Notes: generated by a model from the sequence alone, not told the origin. Positions 18,899-28,015 are shown, counted from the stretch's first letter. The stretch is 64,000 nucleotides of DNA from Roseobacter sp. (GCA_015665415.1 JADFAE010000026.1:62001-126000); one strand, 5' to 3'. A program made the numbers and translations.

Positions 18899-19121
18899 GG
18901 CGCTCCCGCCCCCTCAGCAGGCTTTTGCCCAAAGGCAAAATTCTTTGAGGCGTTGGGCATGGCGCCGGGCTTTGCCCGGCGCGGCGGTTTTGCCTCCCTT
19001 GAACCAGTCCGCTGCTCCCGCGACAGGCATCTCAGGCGCTACCGCGCCGCGCGGCAGCGCGGCGCCTGGCCCAACTGAGCAAGGGGATTTCAATACCCAC
19101 AGCTCGGGCGGGAGCCCCCCC
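18899..19121. repeat. Structured intergenic element bounded by GCTCCCGCCC/GGGCGGGAGC inverted repeats
   Basis: About 220 bp of the 327-bp gap between convergent ilvD and the sulfotransferase gene is built from hairpins. The outer arms are GCTCCCGCCC at 18902-18911 and GGGCGGGAGC at 19106-19115, exactly complementary. Inside are TTTTGCC-CAAA-GGCAAAA (18923-18940), GCGCCGGGC-TTT-GCCCGGCGC (18962-18982) and a GCGCCGCG...CGCGGCGC stem near 19046-19067. There is no credible gene. It could be a REP/MITE-like element or a complex bidirectional terminator. Confidence 0.6.
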
Positions 19122-19134
19122 CTTTGCTTCGGGA

Positions 19135-19953
19135 TTACTCGCCGAGTTTGGCGTGAACTTCATCGAGATCGATTTCACCAATCGGCATCTTGTTGGAGGG
19201 ATCCTCGAAATCATATTTGAACAACTCGAAATCACGTTTGTAGATCTCGTAGATCAGATGCATCGACAGATCATCAAAGTAATCCTCCACCGGATGGGCC
19301 CGCTTGGGACCATGGCCTTCGCTTTCGTTGAAACGGGGCATTTTGGCCAGATCAACCGCATGTGGGGTCTCAATCGCATCTAGGACCTCCTGCATGCCGT
19401 CGTTGAAGGCTTCGGTCCAAAAGATCTTGTTGTAGCGCCCGCCGTTCCAGATGAAGGTCGAGACATGGCCGGACATCGCCGACCAGTGAATATCCGGATC
19501 CATCGGGCGGCGGAACTTGATGGAATCGCGCACAAAGAGCAGGAAGCGGCGGAAGCTCTGGATCTGGTCGAATTCCTGTTTTCCGTCGTCACCACCAACC
19601 TCGATACCGTAATCGTAGATCAGCTTGGGCACCAGATTGCCGCGATAGCGCCGGCCGTTGCGCTGGATGCCGCAGATCTTGTCGAAAAATGAGCTCAGCA
19701 CCCGGGTATAGGGGTTGCGCACACAGGTGAAGGCATAGGTGCGCTGGCCCTGCACGTTGCGGGTGATCGGACCCTGGCTGTGGTCCAGCGCCCATTTGTG
19801 CAAGCCCTGCTGTGCATCATGGATATCGCCGTCAAAGAATTCACCATGATCGGAATTGTAGAGGATCTGGCCAATGGTCGAACAGGCGCATTTGGGCACC
19901 ACGCGATAAATGACGCTCTCGGTCTCGGTCATCCATGTGCCCGGAAATCCCAT
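19135..19953 (-). CDS. Sulfotransferase of the carbohydrate (sulfotransferase-2-like) type
   Basis: A 272-residue protein. Residues 18-27 (VVPKCACSTI) form the 5'-phosphosulfate-binding loop and FTCVRNPYTRVLSSF near 75-89 forms the 3'-phosphate-binding motif, with Arg79 and Ser87 as the expected PAPS contacts. This arrangement (CACST plus RNPYxR) is that of Golgi chondroitin/HNK-1-type sulfotransferases and their bacterial relatives, which sulfate sugars. No signal peptide is seen, so it acts in the cytoplasm. GAGAGG lies 10 bp before the ATG. It diverges from a GT14-type glycosyltransferase, which suggests a sulfated surface glycan. The acceptor is unknown. Confidence 0.85.
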   Translation of the reverse strand: MGFPGTWMTETESVIYRVVPKCACSTIGQILYNSDHGEFFDGDIHDAQQGLHKWALDHSQGPITRNVQGQRTYAFTCVRNPYTRVLSSFFDKICGIQRNGRRYRGNLVPKLIYDYGIEVGGDDGKQEFDQIQSFRRFLLFVRDSIKFRRPMDPDIHWSAMSGHVSTFIWNGGRYNKIFWTEAFNDGMQEVLDAIETPHAVDLAKMPRFNESEGHGPKRAHPVEDYFDDLSMHLIYEIYKRDFELFKYDFEDPSNKMPIGEIDLDEVHAKLGE

Positions 19954-19970
19954 ATCTGCCTACCTCTCTT

Positions 19971-19990
19971 TGTGCAGCTTTAACTGCACA
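19971..19990. promoter_or_regulatory. 20-bp palindrome between the divergent sulfotransferase and glycosyltransferase genes
   Basis: TGTGCAG, CTTTAA, CTGCACA: perfect 7-bp arms around a 6-bp AT-rich centre, 17 bp upstream of the sulfotransferase start. It could be an operator for a dimeric regulator or a hairpin in the sulfotransferase leader RNA. Confidence 0.45.
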
Positions 19991-20092
19991 GTCCACATCT
20001 AAGCCTAAAATTCAAATAATCTGGTTTATTCAACGCGCTCCCACCTTTATCAAGGGGACAATCAGATCGAAACAGGGTGCATCGTCTCCAAA

Positions 20093-21670
20093 ATGGCAAA
20101 AATTGCGTATATTCTGCTCTGCCACAAGGATCCAGAAGCGATCATCCAGCAGGCTGAGCTGTTGACCGCCGTTGGCGACTACATGTCCATCCATTTCGAT
20201 GCCAGCGCCCGACCCGAGGATTATGCCAGCATTCGCCAGGCGCTCGACGGCAACCCAAATGTCTGTTTCGCCGGAAAACGCATCAAATGCGGATGGGGCG
20301 AGTGGTCTCTGGTAAAGGCCACCTTGCATGCACTGACCAGTGCGGTGGAGGAATTCCCCCGTGCCACCCATTTCTACATGCTGTCGGGCGACTGCATGGC
20401 CGTCAAAACCGCCGAATACGCCCATGATTTCCTTGATCGGCATGACTGCGACTTTGTCGAGAGTTTCGACTTTTTCGAGAGCGACTGGATCAAGACCGGC
20501 ATGAAGGAAGAGCGGCTGATTTACCGCCACTTCTTCAATGAACGCACCCATAAGACCCTGTTCTACGGCAGCGTCAATCTGCAAAAGAAACTGGGGCTGA
20601 GGCGCGAAATTCCTGCCGACATTCAGGTGCAGATCGGCAGTCAGTGGTGGTGTCTGCGGCGGCGCACCGTCGAGGCTATCCTCGAGTTCCTGGTCCAGCG
20701 CAAGGATGTGATCCGGTTCTTCCAGTCCACCTGGATTCCCGATGAGACCTTTTTTCAGACCCTGGTGCGCCATCTGGTGCCGGAATCCGAAATTGACAGC
20801 CGAACCCTAACCTTTTTGATGTTTACCGACTACGGTATGCCGGTGAATTTTCACAATGATCACTACGACCTTTTACTCAGCCAGGATTTTCTGTTTGCGC
20901 GCAAGATCAGCCCCGATGCCAAAGAGCTGAAGCTGCGTCTGGGGCGGCTTTACGCGGCCCAAGGGGTCAGCTTTCAAATCTCCAACGAAGGGCGAAGCCT
21001 GTATAAGTTCCTGGCCCAAAGAGGGCGCATTGGCCGCCGCTTTGCCACCCGGTTCTGGGAAAAGGAAAGCTCGCTGGGACGGGAGCGAGAGCTGATGATC
21101 CTGGTCTGCAAGAAATGGCATGTGGCCAAGCGCCTGATCGAACAGCTGCGCAAAAGCACCAATATCCCGGCCATCGAATACCTGTTTCACGAAGAGGGCA
21201 CCCCCCTGCCGGATCTGGGCGGCATCCAAGCCTCATTGGGCAAACGCACCCGGCACCGGCGCGCGCTGATGCGGATGTTGTTTGAATATTACGACACCGA
21301 CCGGCTGGTCATCTGCATGGATCCCTCGGCGCTGGATCTGATGAATGATTTCAACTCAGACAGATCCACCACCCGCACCCTGCAAATCGAATGTGAGTTT
21401 TCTGATGATTATCTGATCGGCCATGCCCACCGGGTAGGGCTGGCAGGCGAGCGTACGCCCAAGCAGACACTCGAACGATTGCTGCCAACCATCCGCAATG
21501 ACATCATCTACGAGGCCGATCGCATCCGAGATTCCGGCTATTCCAACTACACCATCCTGCGCGAGACCGACAGCGCCGAAGAAAATGCCGACCGGTTGAT
21601 GCATTTCTTCAGCCTGCCCTTTGAGGCCGCCAGGGAACTGGCGGAAACCCCTCACCTGTTTGCGGACTGA
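20093..21670 (+). CDS. GT14-like beta-1,6-N-acetylglucosaminyltransferase (core-2/I-branching type) with C-terminal extension
   Basis: A 525-residue protein. The first 290 residues resemble the core-2/I-branching glycosyltransferase family GT14: AYILLCHKDPEAI at the start, IHFDAS near 33, CGWGEWSLVKATLHAL near 66, THFYMLSGDCMAVK near 92, GSQWWCLRR near 182 and a WIPDETFFQT segment near 217 (compare the animal enzymes' SPDE). The last 235 residues form a separate domain seen, to my recollection, in roseobacter homologues but not in the animal enzymes; it contains a second nucleotide-like stretch (ELMILVCKKWHVAKRLIEQL). No signal peptide or membrane helix. Its neighbour across a shared promoter region is a sugar sulfotransferase, so the two may act on the same glycan. 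Confidence 0.8.
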   Translation: MAKIAYILLCHKDPEAIIQQAELLTAVGDYMSIHFDASARPEDYASIRQALDGNPNVCFAGKRIKCGWGEWSLVKATLHALTSAVEEFPRATHFYMLSGDCMAVKTAEYAHDFLDRHDCDFVESFDFFESDWIKTGMKEERLIYRHFFNERTHKTLFYGSVNLQKKLGLRREIPADIQVQIGSQWWCLRRRTVEAILEFLVQRKDVIRFFQSTWIPDETFFQTLVRHLVPESEIDSRTLTFLMFTDYGMPVNFHNDHYDLLLSQDFLFARKISPDAKELKLRLGRLYAAQGVSFQISNEGRSLYKFLAQRGRIGRRFATRFWEKESSLGRERELMILVCKKWHVAKRLIEQLRKSTNIPAIEYLFHEEGTPLPDLGGIQASLGKRTRHRRALMRMLFEYYDTDRLVICMDPSALDLMNDFNSDRSTTRTLQIECEFSDDYLIGHAHRVGLAGERTPKQTLERLLPTIRNDIIYEADRIRDSGYSNYTILRETDSAEENADRLMHFFSLPFEAARELAETPHLFAD

Positions 21671-21719
21671 CCCATCGGCGCGGTGCGCCGCCTCAGGATA
21701 ACAGCCCCCCAAGCTGAGC

Positions 21720-22361
21720 TCAGGACTTCCAGCTGCCCAGCCAGCGGCGCAGCCGCCCTCGGCGTTCGGAAATCGCATCCCCTGCCGCATAAAGCCCGTC
21801 TTCGACATCCTCCAGCACCGGGTCAATCCGGTTGCGCCGGAACCGACGCCAACGCACATAGATCGCCCAGAACACTGCCGCCAGCAGGGTCAGGATGGCG
21901 TAGCTGACCCAATTGAGCGGCGTGTCATCCGGCCCCGAGACCGGCGTGATCGAAATCGCATTGGGAAAGACCGAGAGGAACTCATTGCGCCAACCATAGT
22001 GCAGCACTGCTACCCACTCCGGGTCGTCCTTGGTTGAGACCGCGTCATTGGCCTCAGTATAGAGATTGGCGGTGTCAAACTTGAAATAGGGTGGCCAGTT
22101 CCAGCCAGTGTCCTCGTTGCGATAAACGATTGCATCGCCATTGGCGCGGAAGGCCTGAATAAACTGCACATCGCGATTGATCAGAGCCTGGGTCTGGCTG
22201 TCCGGTGTTGACCAAAAGATCTTGGTCCAACCGCCCAGTTCCTGGCGCTCTTCATAGGTATTGACGATCCGCACCACGTCATATTGCGGCAGGGTGTAAT
22301 GCAGAAAGGCCGCAAAAACGGTCCAGACCGCAATCAAAAATCCCCATTTAATATAGGCCAT
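21720..22361 (-). CDS. DUF1523 family membrane-anchored protein
   Basis: A 213-residue protein with an N-terminal membrane segment (about 4-22) and a second one near 145-163 followed by a basic cytoplasmic tail (RWRRFRRNR). The central part carries the DUF1523 pattern: LPQYDVVRIV, GWTKIFW, VQFIQAFRANG, VYRNEDTGWNWPPYFKFD and HYGWRNEFLSVFPNA. The family is almost confined to Rhodobacteraceae and has no known function. The ATG at 22361 follows GGAGAG by 10 bp. Convergent with the glycosyltransferase gene. Confidence 0.82.
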   Translation of the reverse strand: MAYIKWGFLIAVWTVFAAFLHYTLPQYDVVRIVNTYEERQELGGWTKIFWSTPDSQTQALINRDVQFIQAFRANGDAIVYRNEDTGWNWPPYFKFDTANLYTEANDAVSTKDDPEWVAVLHYGWRNEFLSVFPNAISITPVSGPDDTPLNWVSYAILTLLAAVFWAIYVRWRRFRRNRIDPVLEDVEDGLYAAGDAISERRGRLRRWLGSWKS

Positions 22362-22595
22362 CCCAGATGTCTCTCCGCTAAAGTGCACTCAAATATCGCT
22401 TACGCTGGATGACGGTCCCACCTTCTTTGGTCAACCCCTCTCCACGGCCCGGGAAACCGCAGTATCCGCGGTCAGAACCTCTTGTTAGTCACATAGGCGG
22501 AGTTGCCGCAAAACCCAATGGGCAGGAAATGCAAGCCTATCCTTTTTAACGCTCGCAGGCACTGCTGTGCGTCTTTTGCAGGCAGATATCGCCGA

Positions 22596-23249
22596 TCAAT
22601 TGCTGTGCAGCTTGGACAACACCAAAAAGGTCATCAAACCAAAAGGCGGCAATGCCTCTTGTTTTTCGACCTTCAACCGCTCTTCGCCCAGCACAGATTC
22701 AATGGCAAAATCCGAATGCCAGCCCAACACATTGGCAAAGGGTGCTGAAAACTTCTCGATCGAGGCCAACACGCCTTGGGTGCTTTTGAAGTGGTTGGAG
22801 ATCACCACCTTACCGCCCGGTTTCAGCACCCGGCAAATCTCAGCCATCACCCGCTCAGGCTCTGGCACCACCGAAAGCACATGCATTGCCGCCACGGTGT
22901 CAAAACTACTGTCGGGAAAATCCAGCGCGCGGGCATCCATCTGGCGCAGGGCGGTGACATTTTTCAATGCCTTTTCCTCCACCCGCTGGCGCGCTTTGGC
23001 CAGCATGTCGTGGCTGAAATCGATGCCGGTTATGGCCACCTCGGGGGCGTAATGAGGCAGCGACAGACCGGTGCCGACACCGACCTCCAGAACCGAACCG
23101 ACGTGATTATTGATATATTCGACCGTGCGCCGCCGACCGGCGCGGGTCACTGCTCCAAATGTCTTGTCATAAACAGGTGCCCAACGGGCATAGGACGATT
23201 CAACAGATTTTATATCCAAAAATTCAGTCTCCCAGCGTGCCGGGTTCAC
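22596..23249 (-). CDS. pmtA: Phosphatidylethanolamine N-methyltransferase (PmtA type)
   Basis: A 217-residue class I SAM methyltransferase. Motif I is VLEVGVGTGLSLPHY near 53-67, with the acidic ligand in ITGIDFS near 77 and motif post-II DSSFDTVAAMHVLSVVPEP near 111. Early residues SSYARWAPVYDKTFG match the Rhodobacter PmtA start. It converts phosphatidylethanolamine to phosphatidylcholine at the inner membrane. The start is a GTG at 23249 that overlaps the stop of pssA as GTGA; no upstream ATG fits. The overlap with pssA supports the phospholipid role over a quinone-methyltransferase alternative. Confidence 0.85.
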   Translation of the reverse strand: MNPARWETEFLDIKSVESSYARWAPVYDKTFGAVTRAGRRRTVEYINNHVGSVLEVGVGTGLSLPHYAPEVAITGIDFSHDMLAKARQRVEEKALKNVTALRQMDARALDFPDSSFDTVAAMHVLSVVPEPERVMAEICRVLKPGGKVVISNHFKSTQGVLASIEKFSAPFANVLGWHSDFAIESVLGEERLKVEKQEALPPFGLMTFLVLSKLHSN

Positions 23250-23986
23250 TCCGACGTTTTTTTAATCAGCCCCCAAATCACCAGAACAACATAGCTCAGG
23301 CAAAGAACAACCAATGTGGTCCAAGCGTAGGTCAGAACCGCAGCGCCTGCAAAGGCACAGGCCACCAAAAAGTACTTCACGTTTTCGCGTGAAATGCGCA
23401 CCAGCTTGGGTGACCAGGTGGGGATACGACTGATCATAAGAAATCCGATGACAACCATATGAAGGCAAATCAGCAACCTCGGAAAGCCGGTTTCGGCGTC
23501 AAAGGCAAAGGCGACAAACATCGGCAACATCGCCAGCAGTGCCCCTGCCGGCGAGGGAATGCCCGAGAAATACCCATTGGCGGTCTCGCCGGGATCTTCC
23601 GATTTGGTCGCCACATTGAACCGCGCCAGGCGCACCACACAGCAGACGGAAAACACCAGAACCGAAATCCAGCCGGCATTGCTCATGTCCTGCAGGGCCC
23701 AAAAATAGATCACCAAAGGCGCTGCGACACCAAAGTTGAGGAAATCCGCCAGCGAGTCGAGCTCGGCGCCCATCTTGCTGTCGCTGCCCAGAGCACGGGC
23801 AAGACGCCCGTCCAGCCCATCCAGAAGTGCCGCCAGCAGGATCAGCTGCACAGCCAACTCATATTGCCCCTGCACTCCAAACCGGATCGCCGACAGTCCG
23901 GCACAGATCGCGCCCACCGTCATGATATTGGGCAGCAGCTGGATCAGCGCAAACTCGGTTAGTCTCTTGTCCTGCGGTTCATCCAT
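23246..23986 (-). CDS. pssA: CDP-diacylglycerol-serine O-phosphatidyltransferase
   Basis: A 246-residue integral membrane enzyme with about eight helices. The CDP-alcohol phosphotransferase signature is complete: DG-RL-AR-ALGSDSKM-G-AEL-D-SLA-D at about residues 58-78. It makes phosphatidylserine, the precursor of phosphatidylethanolamine. pmtA follows with a 4-bp overlap, so the operon supplies and methylates the headgroup; the decarboxylase gene psd is not in the window. Confidence 0.93.
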   Translation of the reverse strand: MDEPQDKRLTEFALIQLLPNIMTVGAICAGLSAIRFGVQGQYELAVQLILLAALLDGLDGRLARALGSDSKMGAELDSLADFLNFGVAAPLVIYFWALQDMSNAGWISVLVFSVCCVVRLARFNVATKSEDPGETANGYFSGIPSPAGALLAMLPMFVAFAFDAETGFPRLLICLHMVVIGFLMISRIPTWSPKLVRISRENVKYFLVACAFAGAAVLTYAWTTLVVLCLSYVVLVIWGLIKKTSE

Positions 23987-24307
23987 GGCTCAGCATCGTC
24001 ACTCTGGTTCAAACATATGTCATCGTCGAAATCACCTTTCAGGTGAACAAAGCGTAGCGCTGGAAAGGCGCAGACCAGCCAGAAAGGTGAGGAGGTCACT
24101 CATAAGTGGTTTGGCCTTGAAAGCAAGGGAGAAGCCCCGCTCTGCGCCAAAGGCCCAGCAACGCAGCGCGCCTTGGGCAAGCCATCTGTGCGATTCCGTC
24201 AGCAAGAACCGGTACCGCTCGGCGCGCAGTTTTTATTCATCATTTATTAGATGCGCCCGAAGAATAGTGTGATCAGTTGCATTTGCTTCAAATGAGGAAG
24301 AACAAAA

Positions 24308-25546
24308 TTGCCTGAAAGTCAAAGACCTGCGCCAGCTGAAGCCCCCCCTCTTCGCAGCGCATCAGAGGCAGAACGCCTTGTCCAGTTTGCCAAATCCCAA
24401 CCCCTCGCAGATGGCGGCCTGCAAACGGCGCAGCTTCTCTCACAGGCGCTTGATCTGGATCCTCACCACCACGAAGCCCAAATCCTGCAGGAACGTCTGC
24501 ACCAGACCTTTGTGCCGCGCTGGCATTTTCCGATGCTGGCCGACGCGGCGCGCAATGCGGCCTACGCCCGCGCCATCACGGCCAAAGTGCGCCCGGGCGA
24601 TATTGTTCTGGATATTGGCTGCGGCGCGGGCCTGACGGCGATGTTGGCGGCGCGGGCGGGTGCAAAACATGTCTACACCTGTGAGCAGCAGCCCCTGATT
24701 GCCCAGGCCGCAGCGCGCGTCATTGCCGACAACGGCCTGAGTGACCGCATCACCGTCATCTGCAAATGGTCCCACGACATTGTAGTCGGTGTCGATCTCC
24801 CGGAACCCGCGGATGTGGTGATTTCGGAAATTGTGGATACGGTCTTGCTGGGCGAAGGGGCCCTGGCAACGCTGACCCATGCGATGAGCGCCCTGGCCAA
24901 ACCAGAGGCCCGCACCATCCCGGAGCGGGGCCGATTGGTGGCTCAGCCGGTTGAAAGCAATGCCCTGCTGGACCTCTGGCGACCACAACAGGCCGAAGGT
25001 TTTGATCTGAGCGCCTTTCATCACCTGGCCCGGGTCGCGCAACTCCCGCCCAGTGATTTCGAGGCCTGTGCGCTGCGCCCATTGGGGCCGACAACAGAGC
25101 TGTTCGAATTTGACTTTGCCCGGCCAAACATCAATCGCGCGCGCACCACGGCGGATCTCACCTGCAGTGACACCGGCACAGTTCATGCGGTTCTCGCCAG
25201 CTTTGAAATGGAACTCGCGCCGGGTGTTACGGTGGCCAATGACATCGACTCAGGTGGTCATTGGGGGCGAACGGCCTTCCTGCTGGACCAGCCCACCCCG
25301 GTACAACCTGGAGACCGGGCAAAGGTCATTGCACAGCATGATGCCGCCCAACTCAGCCTGTCGGTGCGTGAGATCTCCGCGCCTGCAAAGGAGGCGCGTT
25401 CCCCCATCGTCTGGATGAACCCGGCATGGGTTGCCCCTGCGGCCGCACGCCAAGCCGACCTCCCCTCCCCGCTGATCGAGGCGGAAGCGGTTTGGGCACG
25501 CGCCGACAGCGCAGTCTTGCAACCTGCGGTCCAATCCAACCCCTAG
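24308..25546 (+). CDS. PRMT-like protein arginine methyltransferase (PRMT7-like double-E loop)
   Basis: A 412-residue protein. After a TPR-like helical N-terminus (about 18-66) comes a SAM-binding domain with motif I VLDIGCGAGLTAMLAARAGA at 100-119 and acidic ligand Glu126. The segment SEIVDTVLLGEGAL (172-185) places Glu174 and Glu183 as the PRMT double-E pair, closest in wording to PRMT7. A beta-barrel follows, with GHWGRTAFLL at 317-326 standing for the PRMT THW loop (HWKQTVF). The start is TTG at 24308, 7 bp after GAGGAAG; the overlapping ATG frame at 24291 closes after seven codons. Such enzymes methylate arginine side chains. Family call is strong by motif, target unknown. Confidence 0.78.
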   Translation: MPESQRPAPAEAPPLRSASEAERLVQFAKSQPLADGGLQTAQLLSQALDLDPHHHEAQILQERLHQTFVPRWHFPMLADAARNAAYARAITAKVRPGDIVLDIGCGAGLTAMLAARAGAKHVYTCEQQPLIAQAAARVIADNGLSDRITVICKWSHDIVVGVDLPEPADVVISEIVDTVLLGEGALATLTHAMSALAKPEARTIPERGRLVAQPVESNALLDLWRPQQAEGFDLSAFHHLARVAQLPPSDFEACALRPLGPTTELFEFDFARPNINRARTTADLTCSDTGTVHAVLASFEMELAPGVTVANDIDSGGHWGRTAFLLDQPTPVQPGDRAKVIAQHDAAQLSLSVREISAPAKEARSPIVWMNPAWVAPAAARQADLPSPLIEAEAVWARADSAVLQPAVQSNP

Positions 25547-25580
25547 GGCAGTTTGGCTTTGGCCTCAGATTTTCAAAGGA

Positions 25581-25605
25581 CAGGCGGGCCCATAGGGTCC
25601 GCCTG
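25581..25605. terminator. Hairpin between convergent PRMT-like and creatinase genes
   Basis: CAGGCGGGCCC, loop ATA, GGGTCCGCCTG: an 11-bp stem with one G-T wobble. No clear T-tract on either side, so termination strength is uncertain, but the position between two converging stops fits. Confidence 0.5.
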
Positions 25606-25621
25606 ACTTGGTAAAGGCCGC

Positions 25622-26830
25622 TTAGCCCACGACGTTGAATTCGGGACCGTAGGGATATTTGGTGATATTCTCGTTGTCATCCTCGTGGATGATCAGAATA
25701 TCGTGCTCACGATAGCCACCGGCACCAGGCTGGCCATCGGCGATGGTCAACATTGGCTCCATCGAGATCACCATGCCGGGCTCCAGCACGGTATCGATGT
25801 CTTCGCGCAACTCCAGACCTGCCTCGCGACCGTAGTAATGCGACAGCACCCCAAAGGAATGGCCATAGCCAAAGGTGCGATACTGCAGCAGGTCGCGCTC
25901 TTCAAAGAAGGCGTTGATCTTATGGGTGATCTCGGCGCAGCTGGCACCGGGTTTCAACAGCGAGATGCCATATTCATGGGCCGCCACATTGGCCTCCCAG
26001 ATTTTCAGGCTCTCGGAATCGACTTCGCCAACAAACAGGGTGCGTTCCAGCGCGGTGTAATAGCCCGAAATCATCGGGAAGGTGTTCAGCGACAGGATAT
26101 CGCCGCGCTGCAACTGGCGCGCAGTCACCGGGTTGTGGGCCCCATCGGTGTTGATGCCCGACTGGAACCAGACCCAGCTGTCGCGGTATTCCGCATCCGG
26201 GAAGCGCTTGGCAATCTCCAGCTCCATCGCATCGCGCCCCGCCATGGCCACATCGATCTCGCGCGCGCCTTCCTTGATCGCATCGCGGATGGCAAAACCA
26301 CCGACATCAGCGACAGCGGCACCGGCCCGGATCATGTCCAGCTCAGCATCGGATTTGCCCATACGCTGCACCATGGTCGGCTCATAGAGATCCACCAGTT
26401 TGGAAGGGCTGAGAAAACCTTCGAGTTTGGCTTTTTGCAGCAGGGTGAGGTGATCGCTTTCATAGCCAACCACGGCGCCCTCTCCCGAGACCGATTTGAT
26501 CGCGCGCCAGAAGTTGTCGCGCTGCCAGTCGGTATAGGTGATGTTGTCGCAGAACGACCGGCGCCAGGGCTGACCTGCGTCGATCCCAGCCGAGATGGTC
26601 ACCGCTTCATCTGCCGTCACCACCAACCCGTAGGGGCGACCAAAGGCACAATAGGTAAAGCCCGAATAATACGAGATATTATGCATCGAGGTGAAGACAG
26701 CGGCGCTCACCCCGGTGTCGATCATGATTTTGCGCAGGCCCGCAATCCGGGCCTCGTATTCGGAGACTGCAAATTGCAGCGGCGCTTTTTCACCATTGTG
26801 AAAACGATACATATCAGGACGAGAAGTCAT
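25622..26830 (-). CDS. Creatinase (creatine amidinohydrolase)
   Basis: A 402-residue pita-bread-fold protein that reads as a near full-length relative of Pseudomonas creatinase (about 403 residues). Shared blocks include FTSMHNISYYSGFTYCAFGRPY near 46-67, QPWRRSFCDNITYTDWQRDN near 87-106, WFQSGINTDGAHNPVT near 221, GYYTALERTLF near 257 and the long LLQYRTFGYGHSFG...SHYYGREAGLELREDIDTVLEPG run. His232 and Glu262 fall at the same numbers as the catalytic residues of the Pseudomonas enzyme. It would cleave creatine to sarcosine and urea without metal. Related M24 enzymes act on other guanidino or amide compounds. No sarcosine oxidase or creatininase lies nearby. Confidence 0.85.
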   Translation of the reverse strand: MTSRPDMYRFHNGEKAPLQFAVSEYEARIAGLRKIMIDTGVSAAVFTSMHNISYYSGFTYCAFGRPYGLVVTADEAVTISAGIDAGQPWRRSFCDNITYTDWQRDNFWRAIKSVSGEGAVVGYESDHLTLLQKAKLEGFLSPSKLVDLYEPTMVQRMGKSDAELDMIRAGAAVADVGGFAIRDAIKEGAREIDVAMAGRDAMELEIAKRFPDAEYRDSWVWFQSGINTDGAHNPVTARQLQRGDILSLNTFPMISGYYTALERTLFVGEVDSESLKIWEANVAAHEYGISLLKPGASCAEITHKINAFFEERDLLQYRTFGYGHSFGVLSHYYGREAGLELREDIDTVLEPGMVISMEPMLTIADGQPGAGGYREHDILIIHEDDNENITKYPYGPEFNVVG

Positions 26831-27032
26831 ATCAGACCCTTCCTTCTTACAAGAAAGGTCCCGGCGTTCAGGACGGTTTTGAGAGTGTTAAGGGCGGCAT
26901 GTGAATCATGCGGCGACGCCATCGCCTGGCCCTTGACGCGAAGATGGACGTGAAACGCGGATGTGGCAAGCAATTTCTTCGCCGCCACATCCGCTTGCTC
27001 CAGATGCCAAACTATCTCAATATTTCAGGTTG

Positions 27033-27827
27033 TTAAGACTGACTGACAAGCAAGCGCACCAGATCACTCTCCGGATCGGCCAGCGGATCCACCACATTGA
27101 AATGATGTTTGCCCAGCGCAATCACATGATCCGCCTGCCAGGCATCTGCCAGCCATTGCGCCTGATCGAGAAAGGCAGGTCTCTCTTCGGCCCCGACCCA
27201 GACCGTCACCTCCGCACCATGCCGGCTCTGCATTCTGACCGGGCTTTCGGCCTCGGCGCTGTCGCAATCCATCTGAAACTTGTCATTCATGGAGGTGCGC
27301 AACAGCGGCAAAAGATCCGACAGCGGCGAGATCGGCACCACCGTTTTCAAACGTTTACCTACCTGTGCACAGACCAGCTCGGGATCCAGCATCCGGGCCA
27401 CAAGATGTCCGCCCGCGGAGTGCCCTGCCAAAGAGATTGGCACATCCGGCAGCTCTGCCGCAATCCGGGTGAGCGCTGCGGCGATCTGCTGAGAGATATC
27501 CGCGATCCGCACCTCAGGACAAAGATCATAAGACGGCATCGCTACGGCCCAGCCCTGCGCTAGGGCCCCAACCGCCAGATGCGACCAGGAGCTTTTGTCA
27601 AAGGCCATCCAATAGCCGCCATGCACAAAAACGAACACGCCTTTTGGTGCTGCTTCCGGCAGGAACAGGTCGAATTTGTGCCGCGCGCCTTCGCCGTAGG
27701 GGATGTCGAGCCGGGCACGCTCATGCAAGCTGTTGCGAAAATCCTCTGCCGAAGCCGCCCAGCGCGGTGGGAAGTCCTCAGCGCCCGCAATATGAGCCCC
27801 ATTTGCATAGGCGTCGTCCAGTTCCAT
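27033..27827 (-). CDS. Alpha/beta hydrolase, arylformamidase-like
   Basis: A 264-residue cytoplasmic hydrolase. HGGYW at 69-73 is the oxyanion motif typical of kynurenine-formamidase-like carboxylesterases, GHSAGGHL at 135-142 carries the nucleophile Ser137, and His at the C-terminal end (GKHHFNVVDPL) closes the triad. GGGAG lies 8 bp before the ATG. It sits 202 bp upstream of the creatinase gene on the same strand and diverges from gabD, so a role in amide or ester catabolism with them is possible. Without a tryptophan pathway nearby, N-formylkynurenine as substrate is only one option. Confidence 0.78.
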   Translation of the reverse strand: MELDDAYANGAHIAGAEDFPPRWAASAEDFRNSLHERARLDIPYGEGARHKFDLFLPEAAPKGVFVFVHGGYWMAFDKSSWSHLAVGALAQGWAVAMPSYDLCPEVRIADISQQIAAALTRIAAELPDVPISLAGHSAGGHLVARMLDPELVCAQVGKRLKTVVPISPLSDLLPLLRTSMNDKFQMDCDSAEAESPVRMQSRHGAEVTVWVGAEERPAFLDQAQWLADAWQADHVIALGKHHFNVVDPLADPESDLVRLLVSQS

Positions 27828-28015
27828 GAGTTTGCTCCCTTTATTCTGGCGACAGGTGACAATCTGGCCCGGCCATTGTCAAACAGTCTTCTCTCAAATA
27901 GAATGTATTTAACAAGTGAATTAACTTATGATCATATTCTGGACTCATGGATCTTTCTGGACATCTCCATTCAGAACCGCTTTTCATGCCGCCACAAACA
28001 CCCAGGGAGGCCCCT

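Noticed and set aside
23987-24307. Gene in the 321-bp gap between pssA and the PRMT-like gene
   Set aside because: No frame with a start signal and plausible composition; it probably holds the two divergent promoters and leaders only.
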